A program made the position numbers and the translations under genes. The notes below the pieces were generated by a model. That model was not told where the DNA came from and did not search any database. It was given only the letters and a program-made list of their open reading frames with translations. From Poriferisodalis sp965203655 (GTDB lineage: Bacteria; Actinomycetota; Acidimicrobiia; Acidimicrobiales; Poriferisodalaceae), in NCBI RefSeq assembly GCF_965203655.1, contig NZ_CBDBDD010000009.1, forward strand, positions 248,001 through 312,000: 64,000 nt of DNA, in the 5' to 3' direction. Numbering within the stretch: the stretch's first letter is position 1; every line of letters starts with the position of its first letter. This document shows, one piece after another, positions 1-8,400 of the stretch.

Positions 1-1
1 G

Positions 2-424
2 TTCGGATCGTCGAGCCTCGCGCCGAGCGGCGCGCTCGTGCTGGGCTCCCGGCCCGGCGAGTGGATCATCGTGGGAACCCCGGGCGAGGTGGCTGCAGCA
101 GTCGCCGACCTCGACGGACTCGACTCCGAGGAGTTCATGACGGCGCTGGATTGGACCCACAGCCGGGCGATGTTCCGGGTGGCCGGCGCCGAGGCAACGC
201 GCATGCTGGAGAAGGTGTGCGGCATCGACTGGAGCGACCACATGACGCCCGACGGAGCGGTGCTCTCGGCCTCGGTGGCCCTGGCCACCTGCGACCTCGC
301 CCGCAACGACCGCGGCGAGGTCCGCTCCTACCTGATCTTCTGCGACCGATCCTTCGGCCAATACCTCTTCGACGCGCTGATCGATGCCGGCGGCGAGTTC
401 GGCCTGGCAGTTCGCGCTGGCTGA
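2..424 (+). CDS. Sarcosine oxidase gamma-subunit-like protein, 5' partial (possible MgdD)
   Basis: The frame is open from the window edge, so the N-terminus lies outside. The visible 140 residues fit the GcvT-like fold of the SoxG family: a GEWIIVG strand near the start, then a THSRAMFRVAG segment and a closing RSFGQYLFDAL helix. In heterotetrameric sarcosine oxidase, and in the related N-methylglutamate dehydrogenase (MgdABCD), this small subunit helps hand the oxidised methyl group to tetrahydrofolate. Being upstream of gmaS-mgsABC favours the N-methylglutamate role, but that is inference; the other subunits would be expected just outside the window. A free-standing GcvT-like protein is the alternative. 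Confidence 0.7.
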   Translation, partial: FGSSSLAPSGALVLGSRPGEWIIVGTPGEVAAAVADLDGLDSEEFMTALDWTHSRAMFRVAGAEATRMLEKVCGIDWSDHMTPDGAVLSASVALATCDLARNDRGEVRSYLIFCDRSFGQYLFDALIDAGGEFGLAVRAG

Positions 425-471
425 GCCAGTCGCTCAATCGGGATGCGCGGGCCTGCGTCGCGCAGCAGCGC

Positions 472-1485
472 TCAGGCGAGCACGACGACGGGAGTGCCGA
501 TCGGTGCCCACCGGTACAAGCGCTCTGCCTTGTCGTCTCGTTGACGGATGCAGCCCAATGACAGGGCCTCGCCGAGTTCCGCCTCGGTCTGCACCGGCAC
601 ATCGCTCCAGCCGCGGGGAATGGAGTGGAAGCCGATCCAGTCGTCGTCGGCATCTGTCGTGAACCGCACCATGTGGCGCATGGTGACCAGCCAGTTGTAG
701 GAGATCGCATCCTCTGACTTCGACGTGACCGCATAGCGGCCTGGCTCCGGTGAGGCGGGGTGACCGCTGACCGGGTAGTTGTCGACCATGCTCCCGTCGG
801 CGTCAACCAGCCAGACCCACTGCTGGCCCCGCTCGTAGATGACATGACGGCGCCCCGCGAGCCCGACATCGGGCACTGAGTTGCCGCTCCGCCAGAGCAC
901 GCGTCCCTGCGGCGTCACCACCGCCAGGGTGCCGTCGTCGTCAAGCCGGAGAACAGCGCCCGATTCGCTGCGAGTGTCCGCGCTCCACAGCATTGCTGCA
1001 CTGCCTTGCGACAGGGTGTCGCCGAATCCGGGGCTGGCCGTGTCGTAGAGAGCGAGTTCGCCGCGGGCGTGCATCACCAACAGCGGCATGGCTTCGGTGA
1101 CAGGCCCGGTTGACCACAGCAGGCCGTAGCGGCCTATGCCGTCGTCTGTGGCACGCAGCACCAGTCGGCCGTTCGGTTCGAGCGTCAGCCGGTACCAGCC
1201 GTTTGGCGAGACGGCCGATTGGCCGACAGACAGGTACTCACCGGGTCCCAAGACGACGGTCGAAGGCGGCTCCTGGGGGAATTGGTCAGCGGGATCGATG
1301 ACCTTGACGAAGCCGTCGGGTGGCCATGAAGCATCGAATTCGGCGTGCCAGAGCAGACTCGGCTCTGCGCTCAGATCGGCGAACCGGTCAGCAGCGGACG
1401 CGTGACTGACGGGCAGCACGGCGAGCACCACCGCCGCGAGGACCAACGTGGCGAGGGTGCGCCACGGCGTGTTCGAAACGAGCAC
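472..1485 (-). CDS. Secreted L,D-transpeptidase with N-terminal bulb-lectin-like domain
   Basis: The 337-residue protein has a Sec signal peptide (hydrophobic core about residues 10-27, cleavage probably after the ASA near residue 31). Residues about 70-200 show repeated LGPGEYLSVGQS, GRLVLR and GRVLWRSGN strands typical of bulb-type (B_lectin) beta-prism domains. The C-terminus has the YkuD signature: His287 (FHSIP) and the catalytic cysteine Cys312 in SLGCIRQ. YkuD enzymes form 3-3 peptidoglycan cross-links or attach proteins to the wall. The start is GTG. It is transcribed away from gmaS and is probably unrelated to the amine genes around it. The lectin-like part may bind cell-wall or extracellular glycans; this is inferred from fold pattern only. 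Confidence 0.85.
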   Translation of the reverse strand: MLVSNTPWRTLATLVLAAVVLAVLPVSHASAADRFADLSAEPSLLWHAEFDASWPPDGFVKVIDPADQFPQEPPSTVVLGPGEYLSVGQSAVSPNGWYRLTLEPNGRLVLRATDDGIGRYGLLWSTGPVTEAMPLLVMHARGELALYDTASPGFGDTLSQGSAAMLWSADTRSESGAVLRLDDDGTLAVVTPQGRVLWRSGNSVPDVGLAGRRHVIYERGQQWVWLVDADGSMVDNYPVSGHPASPEPGRYAVTSKSEDAISYNWLVTMRHMVRFTTDADDDWIGFHSIPRGWSDVPVQTEAELGEALSLGCIRQRDDKAERLYRWAPIGTPVVVLA

Positions 1486-1619
1486 GCATGGCGAGAGTAC
1501 GGCAGGTGTCCCAGTTCTGACAAGACTTTATGAGCGGTACCGCGACCCCGAATTCGTACGCCAACGGTCTGAGAGGGCCGAGATCGCGAGGAACTGCTCG
1601 CCGGTTCGAGACCCTCGCA

Positions 1620-1637
1620 TTCCTCTACTGAGAGGAA
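1620..1637. promoter_or_regulatory. Perfect 7-bp inverted repeat upstream of gmaS
   Basis: The sequence reads TTCCTCT-ACTG-AGAGGAA, an exact dyad with a four-base centre. It lies between the divergent transpeptidase and gmaS genes, 17 bases upstream of a plausible -35 box. Relative to the start point implied by that promoter its centre sits near -62, a usual distance for an activator site. It could also be a repressor site or a small hairpin. No regulator is identified. Confidence 0.4.
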
Positions 1638-1654
1638 AGAGCCGCTACTCACGT

Positions 1655-1684
1655 TAGACATCATCTCGGCTTCTGTGCTAGGTT
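1655..1684 (+). promoter_or_regulatory. Putative sigma-70-type promoter of the gmaS operon
   Basis: TAGACA (1655-1660) and TAGGTT (1679-1684) are separated by 18 bases and match the actinobacterial housekeeping pattern TTGACa / TAnnnT with one mismatch in the -35 box. The predicted start near 1691 would leave a leader of about 95 bases before gmaS. The rest of the roughly 300-base gap between 1486 and 1785 shows no other gene. Confidence 0.4.
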
Positions 1685-1740
1685 GCGGAGCGGCTCGGAC
1701 ACGTTCGCACGCGGGCGTGCCGAGGCACAATTCGCGGGGC

Positions 1741-1749
1741 GTTACGGTT
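1741..1749 (+). promoter_or_regulatory. GTTACGGTT motif in the gmaS leader
   Basis: The nine-base word GTTACGGTT occurs 36 bases before the gmaS start and again, in the same orientation relative to the gene, upstream of amt (16050-16058). Two nitrogen genes sharing it suggests a regulatory site, perhaps a half of a GlnR-like box (GlnR half-sites contain GTnAC), but two copies can be chance. Confidence 0.25.
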
Positions 1750-1785
1750 CGCATGAACTTGAACGCCATGCCAACAGGGGGAGCA

Positions 1786-3186
1786 ATGGCCACAGATCTT
1801 GAGAAGTTCGTCGAAGCCGACGGACGCGAGGAACAGATAGCCGAAATCGAGCGCCGGATAGAGGCCGACGGCATCCAATACCTCTACTGCCAATTCGTGT
1901 CGGTCACCGGCCGGATCATGGGCAAGGGGATACCTGCCAAGCACTTCGGCATGATCGCCCGCAAAGGATTCCAGCTCGTCTACGGCTCTACCGCCAATCT
2001 CTTCATCGATCGTCACGGCAACTACATCGGCTACGGCCCCGAAGCCCGCGAGCTCGTGGGCATCGGCGAGCCCGAGACGTTCATGCCGCTGCCGTGGGAC
2101 CCCAAGACCGCACGCGTCTGGTGCACGCTCTTCCGGGGCCGTGAAGAAGAGGTCGACGGCGGCGCGTTCCTCACCTCGGACTGCCGGGGCAATCTCAAGC
2201 GCCTGCACGCCGAATTCGAGGCCAAGCACGGGCTGCACCTGCGGGCCGGCTGCGAGCCCGAGATGATGTGGCTCAAGGCCGATGCAGACGGCAAGCCCAC
2301 CGTGGAGGGCATGACCAAGCCGAACTGCTACCACATCGACCAGTTCGCCGAGCTGCAGCCGCTCATCCACAAGGTGGTGGAGTACTGCGAGGCCATGGGC
2401 CTCGAGATGATCCAGGGCGACCACGAGGACGCTCCCGGCCAGCTCGAGCTGAACTTCCAGTTCGACCGGGCCGAGCTCACCGCCGACCGCCTCACCACCT
2501 ACCGCCAGGTGTGCAAGCAGGTAGGTCGCGAGCTGGGTGCGTTCCCGTGCTTCATGCCCAAGCCGTTCATGGGCGTGTCGGCCAACGGCTGCCACCACAA
2601 CATCTCGCTGTGGGACTCCGAGGGCAACAACAAGTTCCTGCCCGAGGGCGACAACCCGCAGCTCCCCGGGCCCGTCGGCATGAAGGCCATCGGCGGCATC
2701 CTCGAGCATGTGCGGGCGCTGACGTGCCTGTCCTCGCCGACGGTCAACTCCTACCGCCGGCTGTGGGACACCGGCTTCTGGGCGCCGGTCTTCGCGGACT
2801 GGGGCTTCCAGAACCGCACCACCGCGCTGCGGGTGAGCGCGCCGGGCCGTTTCGAGTACCGCTCGGCGGACAGCTCGGTCAACCCCCACCTGTCCTTTGC
2901 CGGGCTGCTCATGGCGATGGACGACGGCCTCGACCGCAACCTCGACCCGGGCGAGCCCGAAGAGCGCAACATCTACGAGGCCATGGAGGCCGGCAAGGAC
3001 GTGCAGAAGATCCCGCTCACGCTGGGCGAGGCCCTTGAGGCGCTCCGCAACGACGAGTGCGTCATGCGGTCGCTGCCCGGCGAGATGGAAAAGGTGTTCT
3101 TCCACTACAAGACCGACGAGTGGGAGCGCTTCCTGCACACCGTCTCCGACTGGGACGTGGAGGAGTACCTCGACGTCCTGCCGTGA
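1786..3186 (+). CDS. gmaS: Glutamine-synthetase-like gamma-glutamylmethylamide synthetase
   Basis: This 466-residue member of the glutamine synthetase family has the GCEPEMM and GDHEDAPGQLELN motifs (metal-binding glutamates), HHNISLW (glutamate-binding histidine region) and FEYRSADSSVNPHL near the C-terminus. GmaS joins methylamine to glutamate with ATP to give gamma-glutamylmethylamide. The assignment over ordinary GlnA rests on position: it is followed by the three N-methylglutamate synthase subunits, as in methylotrophs and roseobacters. The start at 1786 has the same GGGGGAG-type ribosome site seen before mgsA and mgsC; an upstream ATG (1675) would add an improbable basic leader. A GlnA-type enzyme acting on another amine remains possible. 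Confidence 0.85.
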   Translation: MATDLEKFVEADGREEQIAEIERRIEADGIQYLYCQFVSVTGRIMGKGIPAKHFGMIARKGFQLVYGSTANLFIDRHGNYIGYGPEARELVGIGEPETFMPLPWDPKTARVWCTLFRGREEEVDGGAFLTSDCRGNLKRLHAEFEAKHGLHLRAGCEPEMMWLKADADGKPTVEGMTKPNCYHIDQFAELQPLIHKVVEYCEAMGLEMIQGDHEDAPGQLELNFQFDRAELTADRLTTYRQVCKQVGRELGAFPCFMPKPFMGVSANGCHHNISLWDSEGNNKFLPEGDNPQLPGPVGMKAIGGILEHVRALTCLSSPTVNSYRRLWDTGFWAPVFADWGFQNRTTALRVSAPGRFEYRSADSSVNPHLSFAGLLMAMDDGLDRNLDPGEPEERNIYEAMEAGKDVQKIPLTLGEALEALRNDECVMRSLPGEMEKVFFHYKTDEWERFLHTVSDWDVEEYLDVLP

Positions 3187-3274
3187 GGGAGGCCGACAGC
3201 CATCGGGCCGGTTCGCCGAGGCGGGCCGGCACACAACCCGAAAGACCAACAGCACCCACGAAGGGGGGAGCACC

Positions 3275-4204
3275 ATGTGCGGCATAGCCGGAGTGATCCA
3301 CCGCGACGGAACCGCCGACATCGGGGCAGAGCTCACGGCGATGCTCCAATCGATGAAGCACCGAGGGCCCGATTCCACCGGCTACGCCGTGTACGGACCG
3401 GCCGACGACCTGGTCGTGATCCGGTTCGTGCTGGCCGAGCCCAACAAGAGCACGGGCATCGGCATGGCCGAGCGCCTCGAGCGCAACCGGGCCGAGGTCG
3501 AGAGCCGCCTGGCCAAGATCGGCGCCGAGGTGGCGACGGTCACCAGCGAGACCGGGTACGCCTTCCGTGCCACCATCCGCTACGGCGGCGATCTCAAGGC
3601 TCTGGCCGACTACCTCGAAGACGTTCCCGGCTGCGAGGTGCTGTCGCTGGGCAGCTCGCTGGAGATCATCAAGGACCTGGGCGACGCATCGACCGTGAGC
3701 GACCAGTACAACCTGGGCTCGTTCCGGGGCACGCACGGCATCGGCCACGTGCGCATGGCCACCGAATCCGAGGTGGATCTTGCGAGTGCGCACCCCTACT
3801 GGGCGTATCCCTTCGCCGATGTGGCGGTGGTGCACAACGGCCAGCTCACCAACTACCACCAGTGGCGCCGCCGCCTCGAGCAGCACGGCCACCGATTCCA
3901 GAGCGAGTGCGACTCGGAGATCATCGCCGTGTACCTCGCCGAGTACATGAGCCGGGGCCTGACGCTCGAGACGTCGATGAAGCACAGCCTCGATGATCTC
4001 GACGGCGTGTTCACCTACGTCTGCGTCACCGGCAACCAGCTGGGCGTCGCCAAGGACGAGATGGCCGCCAAGCCTCTGGTGCTGTTCGAGTCCGATCCGC
4101 TCGTGGCGGTTGCCACCGAGGAAGTAGCCATCCGGTCGCTCGTGAAGCGCGAGGTCGTGACACGTGATCCCTACGAGCGGGAGGTGCTGGTGTGGCAGGT
4201 GTAG
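3275..4204 (+). CDS. mgsA: N-methylglutamate synthase subunit A (class II glutamine amidotransferase)
   Basis: Residues 1-309 form a class II (Ntn) amidotransferase domain. The protein begins MCGIAGVIHRDG, so the nucleophilic cysteine becomes residue 1 after Met removal; GHVRMATES and VVHNGQLTNY supply the glutamine pocket and oxyanion asparagine, and SECDSEIIA follows. In MgsABC this subunit releases methylamine from gamma-glutamylmethylamide for channelling to the FMN subunit. ATG 3275 follows AAGGGGGGAG. Its stop overlaps mgsB by 13 bases, so the subunits are translationally coupled. The arrangement is glutamate synthase split into three genes, and the gmaS neighbour favours N-methylglutamate over plain glutamate as product. 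Confidence 0.85.
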   Translation: MCGIAGVIHRDGTADIGAELTAMLQSMKHRGPDSTGYAVYGPADDLVVIRFVLAEPNKSTGIGMAERLERNRAEVESRLAKIGAEVATVTSETGYAFRATIRYGGDLKALADYLEDVPGCEVLSLGSSLEIIKDLGDASTVSDQYNLGSFRGTHGIGHVRMATESEVDLASAHPYWAYPFADVAVVHNGQLTNYHQWRRRLEQHGHRFQSECDSEIIAVYLAEYMSRGLTLETSMKHSLDDLDGVFTYVCVTGNQLGVAKDEMAAKPLVLFESDPLVAVATEEVAIRSLVKREVVTRDPYEREVLVWQV

Positions 4205-4986
4205 GTTCCCGCAGCGGCGTCTCCTACGACGCCCGGGGGCTGGTTGAGCCCCATGCCGACATGCCCGACAACATCGAGGTCGACGGCGGCCGGGCCCGCT
4301 TCGACGCAGCCGATCTGACCATCCGCCAGATCAACATGGCACTGCGCAAGCTCATCTACGACGACGGCATCACCGATGTGACGATCCTGAATCCGGCGTC
4401 GAAGCACTCGCTGGCGGTCGGGATCCTGAAGCGCTGCCGCATCCACTTCGAAGGCAGCCCGGGCTGGTTTGCCTGCGGGCTCATCGACGGCCCCGAGGTG
4501 ACGATCAACGGCCGTGTCGGCTGGTCGGTGGCCGAGAACATGATGTCGGGCGTGGTCACCATCGAGCGCAGCGCCGGCTCGCTGACCGGTGCGGCCATCC
4601 GCGGAGGCGATCTCATCGTGAAGGGCGATGTGGGTGCCCGCACCGGCATCGACCAGAAGGGCGGCACGATCGTCGTGCTCGGCGATGTGGGCATCAACAC
4701 CGGGTTCATGATGCAGCGGGGCCGCCAGATCATCTGCGGCAACGCCGGCATGAACCTGGGCGACTCGATGTACGACGGCGAGATCTACGTGGCCGGCAAG
4801 GTGGCCTCGCTCGGCGTCGACTGTGTTCCTGGTGAGTGGAACGATGCCGACACCGAGCTGATCGAGCGCAAGTTCCGCATCCACGGGCTGGGCGACCCGC
4901 CCGAGTTCCAGAAATTCGTCTGCGGCAAGGTGCTGCACAACTACGACCAGCTTGAGCCGTCCGAGCGCAAGCTCGTGATCCATTAG
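4192..4986 (+). CDS. mgsB: N-methylglutamate synthase subunit B (GXGXG beta-helix domain)
   Basis: This 264-residue protein matches the C-terminal GXGXG domain of glutamate synthase: a ladder of short repeats such as GRVGWSVAENMMSG, GAAIRGGDLIVKGDVGARTG, GGTIVVLGDVGINTG and GNAGMNLGDSMYDGEIYV builds a right-handed beta-helix that holds the other two subunits together. It starts with GTG at 4192 inside the end of mgsA, with GGGAGGTG about six bases ahead. No catalytic residues are expected here. Confidence 0.87.
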   Translation: MAGVGSRSGVSYDARGLVEPHADMPDNIEVDGGRARFDAADLTIRQINMALRKLIYDDGITDVTILNPASKHSLAVGILKRCRIHFEGSPGWFACGLIDGPEVTINGRVGWSVAENMMSGVVTIERSAGSLTGAAIRGGDLIVKGDVGARTGIDQKGGTIVVLGDVGINTGFMMQRGRQIICGNAGMNLGDSMYDGEIYVAGKVASLGVDCVPGEWNDADTELIERKFRIHGLGDPPEFQKFVCGKVLHNYDQLEPSERKLVIH

Positions 4987-5005
4987 AGGCAGGGGGAGTA
5001 CAGCC

Positions 5006-6409
5006 ATGGCTGACGCAAATGAGGTGAACAAGAGCACTGACGTGCTCGGCAAGAGCCGGATCTTCACCCCCGAGGTCATCAACGACATCCACGTGAAGGC
5101 CGAGCTGGGCCGCTACCGCATGCGGGGCTTCTCGATCTTCAAGAAGATCCCCCACTGGGACGAGCTCGTGTTCCTGCCGGGCACCCTCACCCGGTTCGTG
5201 ATCGAGGGTTATCGCGAGAAGTGCGAGACCAAGACCGTCATCGGCTCACGCTTCGCCTCTAAGCCGCTCGAGCTCGACATCCCGGTGTACATCACCGGCA
5301 TGAGCTTCGGCGCACTGTCGCTGGAGGCCAAGATGGCGCTGGCCAAGGGCGCCTCGATGGCCGGCACGGCCACCTGCTCGGGCGAGGGCGGCATGATCCC
5401 GCCCGAGCGTGACCTGTCGACCAAGTGGTACTACCAGATCATCCAGAGCCGCTACGGCTTCAACCCCCACCACCTGATGCTGGCCGACGCCGTGGAGTTC
5501 TTCATCGGCCAGGGCTGCAAGGTGGGCCTCGGCGGCCACCTGATGGGTCAGAAAGTCACCGAGCAGGTGGCCGAGATGCGGTCGTTGCCGGCGGGCATCG
5601 ACCAGCGCTCACCGGCCCGCCATCCGGACTGGCTGGGCCCCGACGACCTGTCGCTGAAGATCCAAGAGGTGCGCGAGGCCACCGACTACCAGATCCCCAT
5701 CCAGCTCAAGCTGGGGTCGGCCCGGGTGTACGACGACGTGCGGATGGCGGCCAAGTGCGGCCCCGATGTCATCTACCTCGACGGTGCCGAGGGCGGCACC
5801 GGTGCGGGGCCGCACCTGGCCACCGAGGAGACCGGCATCCCGCTGATGGCGGCCATCCCCGAGGCCCGCCGGGCGCTGGAGGACGTCGGCCTCGCCGACG
5901 ACATCGACCTGGTGGTTGCGGGCGGCATCCGCAATGGCGGCGACGTGGCCAAGTGCCTGGCGCTGGGTGCGAACGCGGTTGCGCTCGGCACCGCGGCGCT
6001 GATGGCGCTCAACTGCAACAAGGAGATCCCCGGCGTCACCGACTACGAGGGCACCATCGGCGTGCCGGCGGGCGAGTGCTACCACTGCCACACCGGCCGG
6101 TGCCCCGTGGGCGTGGCCACCCAGGACGTGGAGCTGCGCAAGCGCCTCGACGTCGACGAGGCGGCGCTGCGGGTCTACAACTTCCTGATCACCCTCACCA
6201 TGGAAGTGCAGATGCTGGCCCGGGCGTGCGGCAAGACCGACATCCACTCACTCGAGCCCGAGGATCTGGCGGCCCTGACGCACGAGGCGGCAGCCATGGC
6301 CAAGGTGCCGATCGCCGGCACCAACTACATCCCGGGCGTCACCGAGGAGCGGACCCTGGCGGAGATCCGTGACCTCTTCGACAAGCACGTGATCGACGGA
6401 GGACTGTAG
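5006..6409 (+). CDS. mgsC: N-methylglutamate synthase subunit C (FMN/Fe-S glutamate synthase domain)
   Basis: The 467-residue protein is the FMN-binding (beta/alpha)8 domain of glutamate synthase. ITGMSFGALS, the phosphate-binding DGAEGGTGAGP loop and VAGGIRNGGDVAKCLALGA are present, and Cys358, Cys361 and Cys366 (CYHCHTGRCPVG) form the iron-sulfur site. It would condense channelled methylamine with 2-oxoglutarate and reduce the product to N-methylglutamate; the electron donor is not encoded nearby. The ribosome site is AGGGGGAG, and the stop is two bases from the next start, so the operon continues. Confidence 0.87.
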   Translation: MADANEVNKSTDVLGKSRIFTPEVINDIHVKAELGRYRMRGFSIFKKIPHWDELVFLPGTLTRFVIEGYREKCETKTVIGSRFASKPLELDIPVYITGMSFGALSLEAKMALAKGASMAGTATCSGEGGMIPPERDLSTKWYYQIIQSRYGFNPHHLMLADAVEFFIGQGCKVGLGGHLMGQKVTEQVAEMRSLPAGIDQRSPARHPDWLGPDDLSLKIQEVREATDYQIPIQLKLGSARVYDDVRMAAKCGPDVIYLDGAEGGTGAGPHLATEETGIPLMAAIPEARRALEDVGLADDIDLVVAGGIRNGGDVAKCLALGANAVALGTAALMALNCNKEIPGVTDYEGTIGVPAGECYHCHTGRCPVGVATQDVELRKRLDVDEAALRVYNFLITLTMEVQMLARACGKTDIHSLEPEDLAALTHEAAAMAKVPIAGTNYIPGVTEERTLAEIRDLFDKHVIDGGL

Positions 6410-6411
6410 GC

Positions 6412-6867
6412 ATGGCTGGACAAGCAAGCACCGGCGAGAGCACGCGCGAGACGCGCACCGTTGCCATCGACGCGGAGGTGCTGGCGGGCAAGCGGTTCCC
6501 GTACCAGGAGGACATGTCGCTGGTCGAGGACATCGACCTGCTGGCGCTCACGCCGGGTCCCGACATCAACTGGCTCGAGGACATCACGCTGCTGGAGGAA
6601 GACGGTGTGCCCGCCGTGTTCGACCGCTACTCCAACTCGTTCCTGAAGATCTACTTCGACATCCCCGAAGGCCGCGAAGACGAGATCGCCCGCAAGGTGC
6701 TGATGAAGCACCTCACCGAGGGCAACAGCTACGGCATCACGCTGAAAGACATCCACTGCAAGTTCCCGCAGGTGGAGCTGGGACCCTGGGTGGAGAACTC
6801 CCGCATCGTCGGCACCGAATGGCGCCCGCCGGTGCTGGAGGGCTGGGAGGCTCCTGCCGGCCACTGA
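6412..6867 (+). CDS. Conserved-looking hypothetical protein in the N-methylglutamate operon
   Basis: I do not recognise this 151-residue soluble acidic protein. It has a GGAGG ribosome site eight bases ahead of its ATG and starts two bases after mgsC, so it is very likely translated as part of the operon. It contains an acidic stretch (LVEDIDLLAL, LEDITLLEEDG), then FDRYSNSFLKIYFDIPEG and a tryptophan- and proline-rich tail (ELGPWVE, EWRPPVLEGWE). No signal peptide, membrane segment or cysteine cluster is visible. It may be an accessory or small subunit of either the synthase or the flavoprotein that follows. Confidence 0.7.
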   Translation: MAGQASTGESTRETRTVAIDAEVLAGKRFPYQEDMSLVEDIDLLALTPGPDINWLEDITLLEEDGVPAVFDRYSNSFLKIYFDIPEGREDEIARKVLMKHLTEGNSYGITLKDIHCKFPQVELGPWVENSRIVGTEWRPPVLEGWEAPAGH

Positions 6868-6957
6868 GCCGGCGCTCGCCGACCGGCCAGCGTCGCCACA
6901 CGACAGACGCCGCCACACGACAACACCGCGACACTTCACGATCAAGAAGGCAACGGC

Positions 6958-8289
6958 ATGGCACTACCCACCAGCGCTCGTTACGTCATCATCGGCTCGG
7001 GCATCCACGGCCTGTCCACCGCTTGGAACCTCGCCCGCGATCTGCGGTCGTCGGGTCGGGGCTCGGGCGCCGACATCGTGGTAATCGACAAATCGGGTGT
7101 GGGCGCAGGCGCTTCAGGCATTGCCTGCGGCGTTATCCGCAACAACTACTTCCAGCCGGCGATGCGCGAGCTGATGGCCCACTCGGTGGACGTGTGGGAC
7201 AGCGATCCCGAGGCGTTCTCGTACCACCCTGTCGGCTACATGCAGATCAGCCACGAGGCGATGCGCGCCGACGTGGCGTCCATCCATGCCCAGCAGCAGG
7301 CCATCGGCTACTCGTCGACGTTCGTCGAGGGCGCCACTGCGTCGGACAGCTACATGAAGGGCATCTTCGACGACTGGCAGGCCCAGGGAATCACCAGCGT
7401 GCTGCACGAGCACCGTGGCGGGTATGCCAACAACATGGCCTCGCTGAAGGGTTTGCTGGGCAAGGCCGAAGCCGAAGAGGTCAACGTAGTCGGCGGCGTC
7501 ACCGTCACCGGGTTCGACCAGGACGCATTGGGGGCCGTCACTGCCGTGCTCACCGATCAGGGCTCGGTTGCCTGCGAGCACGTGGTGGTGGCCGTGGGGC
7601 CGTGGGTGCAGAAGATCTGGGCAATGCTGGACCTGCCCACCACCACCGACATCGCGGGCGGCGACGGCGAGCTGCACAACGTGCCGACGTGGACCTACAT
7701 GTGCCTGCAGGAGGGCACGCTGACGGTCGATCCGGGCTACCTGACCGACAACGAGGGCAACATGCCGCCGGTGGTGCATGTCGACACCGACGCGCCGCTG
7801 TATGACGCGGATGGCCTGGTGACCGAGGGTCCGTGGGGCATCTACTACAAGCCCGACTTCAACTTCGGCGGCGTGCAGGGCGGTTACATGCCCTACGTGG
7901 TCGACAAGCCGCCCGAACAGGTGGCCGTTGACCCCTACGGGCCCGACTCGCCCGACTTCGTGGTGGGCGGCGATTTCTACCGCACCTGGACGGCGGCACT
8001 GGCGCACTGCCACAAGCGCTTCGAGGGCAAGAACCACCTCATCAGCGACGAGCCCTCAGGCGGCATCGGCAGCTTCTCACCCGACAACTTCCCGGTGTTC
8101 GACACCTTCTGCGACAACGCCTTCTTCATCGCCGACTCGAATCACGGCTACAAGATGATCGGCGTGGGCGCACTGGTCGCCAAGGAGTTGCTCGGCGAGC
8201 CACAGGCACTGCTCGAGCCGTTCCGCTACTCGCGCTACGCCGAAGGCCGGCTCCACCCGGTCAGCAACTCGCCCTACCCCTGGAGCTAA
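6958..8289 (+). CDS. FAD-dependent oxidoreductase, SoxB/DAO family (possible MgdA)
   Basis: The 443-residue protein has an N-terminal Rossmann FAD site (IIGSGIHGLSTAWNL, about residues 11-25), then GVGAGASGIACGVIRNNYF, which resembles the flavin-attachment region of SoxB-type sarcosine oxidase beta subunits. The C-terminal GSFSPDNFPVFD and ADSNHGYKMIGVGALVAKELLG segments are the usual DAO ending. It closes the gmaS-mgs operon, so oxidation of N-methylglutamate or sarcosine is the natural guess. The partner SoxA/D-type subunits are not adjacent, which leaves a stand-alone N-methyl amino acid oxidase as an alternative. Confidence 0.8.
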   Translation: MALPTSARYVIIGSGIHGLSTAWNLARDLRSSGRGSGADIVVIDKSGVGAGASGIACGVIRNNYFQPAMRELMAHSVDVWDSDPEAFSYHPVGYMQISHEAMRADVASIHAQQQAIGYSSTFVEGATASDSYMKGIFDDWQAQGITSVLHEHRGGYANNMASLKGLLGKAEAEEVNVVGGVTVTGFDQDALGAVTAVLTDQGSVACEHVVVAVGPWVQKIWAMLDLPTTTDIAGGDGELHNVPTWTYMCLQEGTLTVDPGYLTDNEGNMPPVVHVDTDAPLYDADGLVTEGPWGIYYKPDFNFGGVQGGYMPYVVDKPPEQVAVDPYGPDSPDFVVGGDFYRTWTAALAHCHKRFEGKNHLISDEPSGGIGSFSPDNFPVFDTFCDNAFFIADSNHGYKMIGVGALVAKELLGEPQALLEPFRYSRYAEGRLHPVSNSPYPWS

Positions 8290-8290
8290 G

Positions 8291-8390
8291 AGGCTGAGCC
8301 GATAGGCGAAGCCGTGGCCCGAGCGGCCCGTGAGCGACAGCGAACAAGAGCGGGAAACGACAGGTGGGCCGACGAGAAGGCTCGCCTATC
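8291..8390. repeat. Dispersed repeat copy A in a convergent intergenic gap
   Basis: Bases about 8292-8364 share long runs with copies at 39631-39744 (inverted, tandem) and 55597-55650. The common core runs ggcgaagccgtggcccga-gcggcccgtgagcg-cagcga, and this copy and 39631-39683 also share the following acaagagcgggaaa. GATAGGCGA at 8301-8309 is matched by TCGCCTATC at 8382-8390, so the transcript could fold into a long stem-loop between the two converging stop codons. It may act as a bidirectional terminator. Confidence 0.7.
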
Positions 8391-8400
8391 CGCGCTGCCT

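Noticed and set aside
1600..1620. A T-loop-like GGTTCGAGACC in the gap before gmaS
   Set aside because: The flanking bases do not form the T-stem, and no acceptor or anticodon arm could be found around it.
1678..3378. Long antisense ORF (566 codons) opposite gmaS
   Set aside because: It mirrors a well-supported glutamine-synthetase gene; long mirror frames are expected at this GC and it has no domain motifs.
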